From assembly GCA_021205645.1 (NCBI GenBank), contig JAJPXE010000096.1:1-26092 (forward strand): a stretch of 26,092 nucleotides of DNA, written 5' to 3'. The stretch comes from Candidatus Gastranaerophilales bacterium. Lineage in GTDB: Bacteria > Cyanobacteriota > Vampirovibrionia > Gastranaerophilales > Gastranaerophilaceae. Position numbers and translations under genes: made by a program. How positions within the stretch are numbered: the stretch's first letter is position 1; each line of letters opens with the position of its first letter. This document shows, piece after piece, positions 8,167 through 14,373 of the stretch. The notes beneath the pieces were generated by a model. It did not search any database. It saw only the letters and a program-made list of their open reading frames with translations, and had not been told where the DNA came from.

Positions 8167-9213
8167 TTATTTATCAATAAACATACAATCGCCGTAACTG
8201 TAAAAACGATATTTGTTTTCAATTGCCGAGTGATAAGCCTTAAAAATACATTCTTTACCCGCAAGTGCCGATACAAGCATTAATAAAGTCGATTTTGGCA
8301 GGTGAAAATTAGTGATAAGTTTATCTATAACTTTAAATTCATAAGGCGGATAGATAAACAGAGCCGATGAAGATGAACATTCTTTGATTTCTCCAAATTC
8401 TTTATAAGCTGTTTCAAGCGTTCTAACAGTTGTCGTGCCGACTGCAATAATTTTTTTACCGTTTTGTTTAGCACTATTAATAATTTCGGCAGTCCGTGCC
8501 GGTATTTGATATTCCTCGGTATCCATTTTGTGTTCAAGTATGTTCTCGCATTTAACGGGCCTAAATGTTCCGAGTCCGACATTGAGCGTTACAAACCCGA
8601 TTTCCACACCTTTAGCTTTCAATTTTTCAAGTATTTCAGGTGTAAAATGTAACCCTGCCGTAGGTGCTGCCACTGAACCTTCGTTTTCTGCATAAACAGT
8701 TTGATATCTTTCATAATCAAGTTTTTTTAACTCATCAGATGTCATTTTTCGTTCAATATAAGGCGGAAGAGGAACATTACCGACCTCAGATAAAACTCCG
8801 TATATATCTCCCTCATAATTGAGCTGTACAAGCCACTTCCCATCATCTTCCAACGGTTTGAGAACCTTTACACTTAATCTATCCGAAACGATAATCACAA
8901 CTCCAGGTCTAACACGCTTTGACGGTTTGATAAGAACTTCCCAACATCTGCTTTCAATCTGTTTGAGCAGAAAAATCTCAATCCTCGCCCCCGTATCCTT
9001 ATAACCGTATAACCTTGCAGGAATTACTTTTGTATTGTTTAAAATTAAAACACAATCATCATTAATATAATCAACAATATCATAGAAATGTTTATGCTCA
9101 ATCGCAGCGTTTCCTGAATGAACAACCATCATTCTGGAAAAATCACGTTTTTGCGCCGGGGTTTGTGCAATCAATGTTTCAGGAAGTTCATAATCAAACT
9201 CTGACAATAGCAT
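8167..9213 (-). CDS. queA: S-adenosylmethionine:tRNA ribosyltransferase-isomerase QueA
   Basis: QueA transfers and isomerises the ribosyl part of S-adenosylmethionine onto preQ1-modified tRNA, making epoxyqueuosine at the wobble position. The 348-residue protein has the family landmarks: FDYELPETLIAQTPA at the N-terminus, RDFSRMMVV, LILNNTKVIPARL, GSVAAPTAGLHFT and NFHLPKSTLLMLVSA. It starts 4 bases after the yidC stop codon. Its ribosome site (AAAGGA) overlaps the end of yidC. The other queuosine pathway genes are not in the window. Confidence 0.96.
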   Translation of the reverse strand: MLLSEFDYELPETLIAQTPAQKRDFSRMMVVHSGNAAIEHKHFYDIVDYINDDCVLILNNTKVIPARLYGYKDTGARIEIFLLKQIESRCWEVLIKPSKRVRPGVVIIVSDRLSVKVLKPLEDDGKWLVQLNYEGDIYGVLSEVGNVPLPPYIERKMTSDELKKLDYERYQTVYAENEGSVAAPTAGLHFTPEILEKLKAKGVEIGFVTLNVGLGTFRPVKCENILEHKMDTEEYQIPARTAEIINSAKQNGKKIIAVGTTTVRTLETAYKEFGEIKECSSSSALFIYPPYEFKVIDKLITNFHLPKSTLLMLVSALAGKECIFKAYHSAIENKYRFYSYGDCMFIDK

Positions 9214-9217
9214 TTTA

Positions 9218-10303
9218 CTATTCCTTTGCCTTTATTTGCCTGGCATCAGCAATTTCTTCATCAGTCACTTTTGCTTTTTTTGCCGCAAACTCTACATCAA
9301 GTTTTTTGTTGATTAATATCGTTTGAATAATTTGAACAATATTACTTGAGATGAGATACAACAAAACACCAGCAGGAATAGGGATAAGGATGAACGTACC
9401 ACAGAGCATAACCGGCATGAACATATTCATGGATTTTTGCATTGCAGCCTGAGAAGGGTCAAGTTCCTGACCTTTATTCATAGCCATCATTGCTTTTTGA
9501 GTAAATACCATTGTCAAACCGAAAAGTATAATCAAAACAAGCACATCAAAGTGGAACTGTGACTGAACAAGCTTAGTCGGCACGGTCGCAGTCAGGAGAT
9601 AGCCTTTTCTTTCAAAAGTAATCATTTCAGTTTCTTTGGTCATAATATTAGTGACTTCTACATCAGCTTTTTCAATCTTGTCGAACTGGCTGAACTTCAA
9701 ATCTTTAAGACTGTCAATACTCATTTTTAAATCCATAGGCTGTCCGGGATTTAAAGCCCCCTGAACTGAAACCGCATCATTCGGTTTATCAATCTTAACA
9801 TCTTTAAGTGTTTCATTTTTCAAATATACAACGGCAGTTTTACCTGTCATAAATTTTGCCGTATTTGAAACCCCCATAACACCGTCTTTTGAGATACCGG
9901 CATTTGTTCTGAGAGTTGAATCAAGGCTGCTAACAAATAAAAACGGAGCATTCCCCGCCATTTGAATAAATTGAGGACTCATCAAAGATGAATACAATAA
10001 AATAAAAATCGGCATTTGTATTAACAACGGGAAACAACCGGACATAGGATTGAAATTATGTTCTTTATAAAACTCCATCATTTTACGCTGCATAGTTTGC
10101 GGATCGTTTTTATAGCGTTCCTGAATAGCTTTCATTCTTGGCTGCAGTGATTGCATTTGTTTCATAGAGCGTTGTTGCGAAAGGCTCAATGGCCACATTG
10201 CCATTCTGACTATCACGGTCAGGACAATAATTCCCAAACCATAGCTGCCTGCTATATCTGATAATACTTTCAAAACTTGTATAGTTAACCCGACGAAATC
10301 CAT
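9218..10303 (-). CDS. yidC: Membrane protein insertase YidC/Oxa1 with cyanobacterial-type insertion
   Basis: YidC inserts and folds inner-membrane proteins, alone or with the Sec translocon. The 361-residue protein has membrane segments near residues 20-40, 90-110, 250-270 and 290-330. Arg33 is in IVRMAMWPLS, the position of the conserved groove arginine. A soluble block of about 120 residues (130-250), rich in Lys/Asp and beta-like, separates the second and third core segments. I know this kind of insertion from cyanobacterial YidC. The IPIPAGVLLYLISSNIVQIIQT segment also fits that group. The large N-terminal periplasmic domain of proteobacterial YidC is absent. It heads the yidC-queA-MATE operon; AAGGA precedes the ATG. 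rnpA, rpmH and yidD are not adjacent. Confidence 0.94.
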   Translation of the reverse strand: MDFVGLTIQVLKVLSDIAGSYGLGIIVLTVIVRMAMWPLSLSQQRSMKQMQSLQPRMKAIQERYKNDPQTMQRKMMEFYKEHNFNPMSGCFPLLIQMPIFILLYSSLMSPQFIQMAGNAPFLFVSSLDSTLRTNAGISKDGVMGVSNTAKFMTGKTAVVYLKNETLKDVKIDKPNDAVSVQGALNPGQPMDLKMSIDSLKDLKFSQFDKIEKADVEVTNIMTKETEMITFERKGYLLTATVPTKLVQSQFHFDVLVLIILFGLTMVFTQKAMMAMNKGQELDPSQAAMQKSMNMFMPVMLCGTFILIPIPAGVLLYLISSNIVQIIQTILINKKLDVEFAAKKAKVTDEEIADARQIKAKE

Positions 10304-10382
10304 ATCTCTTCCTTAACTTTCCTGTCAAATCTGTTTTATCAACACGCCGGAGAATAAAAAAACGATACCGGCATACAAAGAT

Positions 10383-10411
10383 AAGATAACTTAAAAGTGT
10401 TATCAAGTCAA
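10383..10411 (-). promoter_or_regulatory. Probable sigma-70 promoter of yidC-queA-MATE
   Basis: On the minus strand TTGACT (10406-10411) is followed after 17 bases by TATCTT (10383-10388). The start point would be near 10376, giving a leader of about 73 nt before yidC. The -35 is 5 of 6 to consensus and the -10 is 4 of 6. Confidence 0.45.
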
Positions 10412-10901
10412 ATACACATCAATGCTATAGTTTTGTAAAAACATTCTTTATCTTCTCCTTTTGTAGATGGCGGGGAAGAACCGTCAGAATAGGGCAGCGG
10501 AGGCATCGCAGGAGAGGGTATGAGCCAATTTTCCATCTCACGTCGGGGAGAGGAGCGAGCAGAATGTACTCTGCTGAACAAAACAATCCGGTGAATTGTT
10601 TTGTGAGAAGAGGCTTCGCGTTGGCAAAGAGTTGCAGGCACATTTATTGCGAGCAAAGTGAAAGAGCAAGGGTGAGGAGATTTTCCTTCCCCAAACGGGG
10701 GAGGGGAAGAGAGTGTAGCGGGTGCTGCTGTGCTGCATAGTCCAACAGACCATGTAAATTGTTACACAATTTATACCCGCTGCCGCTCGCAGGATTGGAG
10801 TGCAATCACCTCATCCGGGGGTAAATGGATTATGTTCCGGAGTTTGCATGGCGAACACCTCATCTGCTGCTGCATGTCAATTTTGGGATTTTTCCGCATA
10901 C
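10408..10901. repeat. Mosaic of interspersed repeats between yidC and tRNA-Asn
   Basis: This stretch has no credible gene. Translating it gives Ser/Pro/Arg-rich frames with no family resemblance. It holds several perfect inverted repeats: ACAAAACAAT at 10578-10604 (10-bp arms, 7-base loop) and TAAATTGT at 10755-10773 (8-bp arms, 3-base loop). It also has a C/G-rich hairpin at 10687-10706. Bases 10717-10741 match the inverted window start, and 10872-10898 match 6821-6847 at 26 of 27. The base composition is richer in G than the flanking genes. It appears to be several repeat copies abutting or nested, with no transposase. Confidence 0.7.
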
Positions 10902-10928
10902 TAATATAAAAAAAAACGTGATAAAGGC

Positions 10929-10956
10929 TTTACAAAAAAATATTTTCTGATACTAT
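10929..10956 (+). promoter_or_regulatory. Candidate promoter upstream of tRNA-Asn
   Basis: TTTACA (10929-10934) is followed after 16 bases by TACTAT (10951-10956), with TG one base before the -10, an extended -10 pattern. It points toward the tRNA-Asn gene, about 220 bases downstream. If used, the precursor would include the duplicated tRNA fragment at 11059-11156. I see no better promoter closer to the tRNA. The stretch between, 10963-11058, shows nothing I recognise. Confidence 0.45.
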
Positions 10957-11058
10957 ATAAATATGGGTTCCTCTATTATAGTGTCCGTTGCGGGCAGTGA
11001 GTGAGGGATCGGGCTATACCGGTTGTACAGACTGTATTGGTCGTGCAGGGTTGGTGCA

Positions 11059-11156
11059 GAGTACAATTAAATAGACTGATAATATTCCTCAGTAGCTCCG
11101 GTGAAGCGTAAGCGGAACGGGGTTAAGATATGTGGAGCAATTGCTCCGCCATTGAG
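11059..11156 (+). repeat. Partial, rearranged duplicate of the tRNA-Asn 5' region
   Basis: Bases 11059-11098 repeat 11159-11198 at an exact 100-base offset with one mismatch. The repeat covers the 27-base leader and the first 13 bases of the tRNA. After an unrelated 34-base insert, the fragment TGGAGCAA (11133-11140) repeats part of the tRNA D-arm. Bases 11141-11156 are an inverted copy of tRNA bases 11196-11211 (15 of 16). The direct and inverted pieces meet in the palindrome GGAGCAATTGCTCC (11134-11147). The copy cannot fold as a tRNA. Confidence 0.85.
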
Positions 11157-11185
11157 GAGAGTACAATTTAATAGACTGATAATAT

Positions 11186-11257
11186 TCCTCAGTAGCTCAA
11201 TGGTGGAGCAACCGGCTGTTAACCGGTAGGTTGTTGGTTCGAGCCCAACCTGGGGAG
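11186..11257 (+). tRNA. tRNA-Asn (anticodon GTT)
   Basis: A complete cloverleaf of 72 bases can be drawn. The acceptor stem is TCCTCAG with CTGGGGA, and G is the discriminator base. The D-arm is GCTC/GAGC. The anticodon stem is ACCGG/CCGGT with loop CTGTTAA and anticodon GTT at 11218-11220. The variable loop is five bases, and the T-arm is GTTGG/CCAAC with loop TTCGAGC. No CCA is encoded. A T6 tract (11258-11263) follows directly and may help end transcription. The gene is the only plus-strand gene among the first 18 kb. Its leader and 5' end are duplicated 100 bases upstream. Confidence 0.97.
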
Positions 11258-11553
11258 TTTTTTCTGTATTCTGGGCTATTTTTAGGGTCAATTCCAATAT
11301 TATCAACCTTTTTGTATTTGTATGTCCGTTTTGATTATGGCGGGTAGTTGTATTATTTGGGAAAGTTGGCTATATATCGGGGTTTGAGGGGTCGGAAATA
11401 ATCAAACTAAGTGTCAAACAAAACGGTCAAAACGGTCTTTTGATGGTCTGACAGCTAGTTGTATTATTTCGGCAAGGACAGTTTTGAAATTACATCTACC
11501 AAAATTTTTAGTGGTGATATAAATTGAATAATTTTATCCATATATTAAATCCT
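11258..11553. other. AT-rich intergenic stretch between tRNA-Asn and the restriction-modification gene
   Basis: No gene is visible. It contains a 21-base imperfect direct repeat, 11345-11365 and 11456-11476 (19 of 21 identical, beginning TAGTTGTATTATTT). A tandem pair of AAAACGGTC lies at 11420-11437, followed by the related TTTTGATGGTC (11438-11448). CCGTTTTGA near 11328 is inverted relative to the tandem pair. No intrinsic terminator for the downstream end of the minus-strand enzyme gene is evident. Confidence 0.6.
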
Positions 11554-14337
11554 TTATTTTGTAAGCTCCTGATACATCTGCATTAAGCGGGCGACCGTTT
11601 CGGATTCGGTGAGCCAGCGGAGTTTGCCAGTTGTATCGTCTTTTATATGGAAGCCGTAGGCTTCCATTACTGCTTTATCGTTTTCTTGATGTGCTTTTCT
11701 TAATTCCGGCGGCATGGTTAAATCATCATACAAATCAGCAAGCGAACAATCAGGATACAGGGCTCTTGCGTCCAAAATCCCCTGTGCCGTTTTTTCAATT
11801 TTTGCTTTCTGCTCATCTGTCGGATTGCACCACGGGAAATTATTATATACAATATCTTTTGAATATCTGTAGTCACTCTTTAATCTGCCGCAAACTGTTC
11901 TTGTCCAAGCCATGTGAACATTTGATGTTAGTATACCGAAATGGTAAAGGGTGGCGTCTGGAATAATCAATACAAGATTTGTTGCAATTATATCAGGTGT
12001 CATAAAACCAATTGGTACATATCGCCTACGTTCTGAAGATACACTTGGTACAATAAGGTAATTTGTATTTGGTTGTCTTATATCCGTAAATAAATACGGA
12101 ATGTTTGCTTTTACTCTTGTTTGCGAACTTGTACTGTTCTCTCTCATTTCTTTAATATTTTGAAAACGTACCCTGATTTCCGGTATGTCCCTATATATTT
12201 TAGGCTCTGAATTTATAAACCATAAACAGTACCTTTCTTTATTATTAATATATTCATCGGCACCCAAGCAAAGATGTATATAGGAATTTAGAACGGGATA
12301 TTTTGAAACTAACTTATTTTTTTCTTCGGCAGTTAAAAGTAAATTTCCTGCATCAGTCGGTTGGCTGCCTTTACACATTGTTGGTACACTGCACAGCGGT
12401 TTTGCAGTTGATTTAATTATAACATTTGGAGCATTTATCAAATATGCATTTATATTTTGTACTATTTGTTTTCGTTCATTGCTATATAAAATTTTATATT
12501 TAATATTTTTGTTATAAGTAAAACCTATAATAACACAATGAACATGTGCCTTTAAACTTGCCTCGCTATCCCACCTAAATGTTTGATGAGCAAAGCATAT
12601 ATTCAATCCTTTATTAAATAATGGTTCCCAAAGAATAAAAACTTGCTCTCCTTGCGTAATTGAGTTAGTAGAAACAAATGCAGAAACAATATTTGTATTA
12701 ATTATAAATTCTGAGCATTTCTTATACCATGCAGAAACATAATCAAGTTTACCGCGTTTATTGCAATCGTAAAAAATCGTATCCATATCTTTACGCTGAG
12801 AAGCGGACATATAATTTGTTCCCACAAACGGCGGATTGCCCATGATGTAGTTCAATTTGTCTTTAGGTATGACATCTTCCCAGTTTATTCTAAGTGCATT
12901 GCCTTCAACAATATTTGCGTATGTTTTTAACGGTAAAAAGTCCAAATCCATGTGCACAATATCTTCCGTCTTTTTCATCATTTGAGATTCCGCTATCCAT
13001 AGCGCGGTTTTGGCAACCGTTACCGCAAAATCATTAATCTCTATTCCGTAAAATTGACTTATAGAAACTTTTATAGGGTTTGCGACCAATCCCATTGTGA
13101 TCTGACCTTTTGAAAGTTCAAACAGAATTTCATTTTCCAGTTTGCGGAGTGAAATATATGTTTCAGTCAAAAAGTTTCCGCTTCCGCAAGCAGGGTCTAA
13201 AAATGTCAAACTTGCTAATTTGTCTTGAAAAGATTTTAATTTTTTTGTTTTTGAGGACGGATTCGTTTCGCTTTTTATTACTCCATATTCCTCATTTAAT
13301 TCATCCATAAAAAGAGGATCAATAACTTTATGAATATTTTCTATTGAAGTGTAGTGCATTCCGCCTTTTCGACGTGTTTGGGGGTTCAGGGTGCTTTCAA
13401 AAACCGCCCCGAATATAGTCGGGCTGATTTCTGACCAGTCAAAATTTGCACTCGCTTTCTCTAATAATAAATCTCTGATTTCATCAGTGAATTGCGGAAT
13501 TTCAATATTATTTTGAGCAAACAAACCGCCGTTTACATAAGGAAAAGCTTTTAAAGCTTCTTCCATATAAGGGTCACGGTCATCGGGCTTTGTATTTAAT
13601 ACATCAAAAAGTTCAATCAGTGCTTTTCTTATTCTGGATGTTTCAAATTTTTTAAGATAATCCAGAAACATATCGTGTCTGCCGAAAATTCCCGCATCTT
13701 CGGCGTACAAACAAAATACAAGTCTTACGCACAAAATATTCAGGCTTTTTAAGGTTTCTTCGTTGTTTTTATCTATGTATTGCTTTAAAAAAGCGTCGTA
13801 TAAAAGTCCGACAATTTCTCCGGCTTTTATAGAAATTTCCATTTCTTTTCTCAAGTGTTCGTTTCCTGTATCAACAAGAAATGAAAGTCTGTAATACTCT
13901 TTTTCCAAATCCTTAAGCAAAATCTCCTGCGGTTCGCCGTTAGGTCGTTCCATATCGTAAACACAGAATTTCCGGAAGTTACAGGTAACAACCCAACGGG
14001 GATGCTCGGAAAGCGGAAGTTCTGTTATATATCTTTTTGCCTGCTGAAACGGATTTAATAAACTCCCGTCGGATTGCTTGATTGCTTTATATAAGTCTTT
14101 ATCCGAGCTTTTTTGTTCAATCAAGACTTTTGTGGCCGGAATTCTCGCGTCAATAAAACTTGTATGGTCAAGATGAACCTGATCTTCAAAAGAGATAAAT
14201 TGCTCCGGGTTTTCAACCCCCAGAACCTCTCTTAAAAGCTGCAGCCAGAACTTTTGGCTCTCGCCTTTTTCATAACCTCTTCCTGTCCAATCTTCAACAA
14301 ACTTTTTTGCCGCTATTCTTTGTTTTTGGTCGGTCAT
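11554..14337 (-). CDS. MmeI-like type IIL restriction-modification enzyme (single chain)
   Basis: This 927-residue protein resembles MmeI-type enzymes, in which one polypeptide cuts DNA and methylates adenine on one strand of an asymmetric site. The N-terminal nuclease motif is Asp63-x10-Glu74-Gln-Lys76 (in FIDARIPATKVLIEQKS), the D-ExK pattern of MmeI. A helical spacer follows at about 150-350. The methyltransferase has SAM-binding motif I DPACGSGNF (381-389) and catalytic motif IV NPPF (501-504). The remaining region, to the C-terminus, should hold the target-recognition domain. The ATG at 14337 has GGAG nearby; an ATG four codons earlier (14349) is also possible. It starts 36 bases after secA and lies beside tRNA-Asn, a likely accessory insertion. 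The recognition sequence cannot be read from this. Confidence 0.88.
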   Translation of the reverse strand: MTDQKQRIAAKKFVEDWTGRGYEKGESQKFWLQLLREVLGVENPEQFISFEDQVHLDHTSFIDARIPATKVLIEQKSSDKDLYKAIKQSDGSLLNPFQQAKRYITELPLSEHPRWVVTCNFRKFCVYDMERPNGEPQEILLKDLEKEYYRLSFLVDTGNEHLRKEMEISIKAGEIVGLLYDAFLKQYIDKNNEETLKSLNILCVRLVFCLYAEDAGIFGRHDMFLDYLKKFETSRIRKALIELFDVLNTKPDDRDPYMEEALKAFPYVNGGLFAQNNIEIPQFTDEIRDLLLEKASANFDWSEISPTIFGAVFESTLNPQTRRKGGMHYTSIENIHKVIDPLFMDELNEEYGVIKSETNPSSKTKKLKSFQDKLASLTFLDPACGSGNFLTETYISLRKLENEILFELSKGQITMGLVANPIKVSISQFYGIEINDFAVTVAKTALWIAESQMMKKTEDIVHMDLDFLPLKTYANIVEGNALRINWEDVIPKDKLNYIMGNPPFVGTNYMSASQRKDMDTIFYDCNKRGKLDYVSAWYKKCSEFIINTNIVSAFVSTNSITQGEQVFILWEPLFNKGLNICFAHQTFRWDSEASLKAHVHCVIIGFTYNKNIKYKILYSNERKQIVQNINAYLINAPNVIIKSTAKPLCSVPTMCKGSQPTDAGNLLLTAEEKNKLVSKYPVLNSYIHLCLGADEYINNKERYCLWFINSEPKIYRDIPEIRVRFQNIKEMRENSTSSQTRVKANIPYLFTDIRQPNTNYLIVPSVSSERRRYVPIGFMTPDIIATNLVLIIPDATLYHFGILTSNVHMAWTRTVCGRLKSDYRYSKDIVYNNFPWCNPTDEQKAKIEKTAQGILDARALYPDCSLADLYDDLTMPPELRKAHQENDKAVMEAYGFHIKDDTTGKLRWLTESETVARLMQMYQELTK

Positions 14338-14373
14338 ATTACTCCGCATACTCTTTATAATTAAATATTTAAA

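Noticed and set aside
10110..10406. Minus-strand 98-residue frame overlapping the yidC start
   Set aside because: It runs out of frame through the conserved N-terminal part of yidC and includes the yidC promoter and leader. It could be mistaken for rnpA by position, but has no RNase P protein motif.
10408..10753. Overlapping minus-strand frames of 71-82 residues
   Set aside because: They are in two frames over the repeat mosaic, rich in Ser/Pro/Arg/Cys, with no family resemblance and no ribosome sites. They are translations of repeat DNA.
10420..10901. Possible CRISPR array or integron-like repeat cluster
   Set aside because: The repeats are of different sequences, irregularly spaced and palindromic, with no regular repeat-spacer pattern and no cas or integrase gene.
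11067..11306. Minus-strand 79-residue frame containing VGLEPTTYRLTAGCSTIELLRN
   Set aside because: It is the antisense translation of tRNA-Asn and its duplicated leader, a well-known spurious annotation.
11186..14349. Genomic island bounded by tRNA attachment sites
   Set aside because: I found no copy of the tRNA 3' end downstream and no integrase. The duplicated part is the tRNA 5' half, unlike usual att sites, so an island boundary is not supported.
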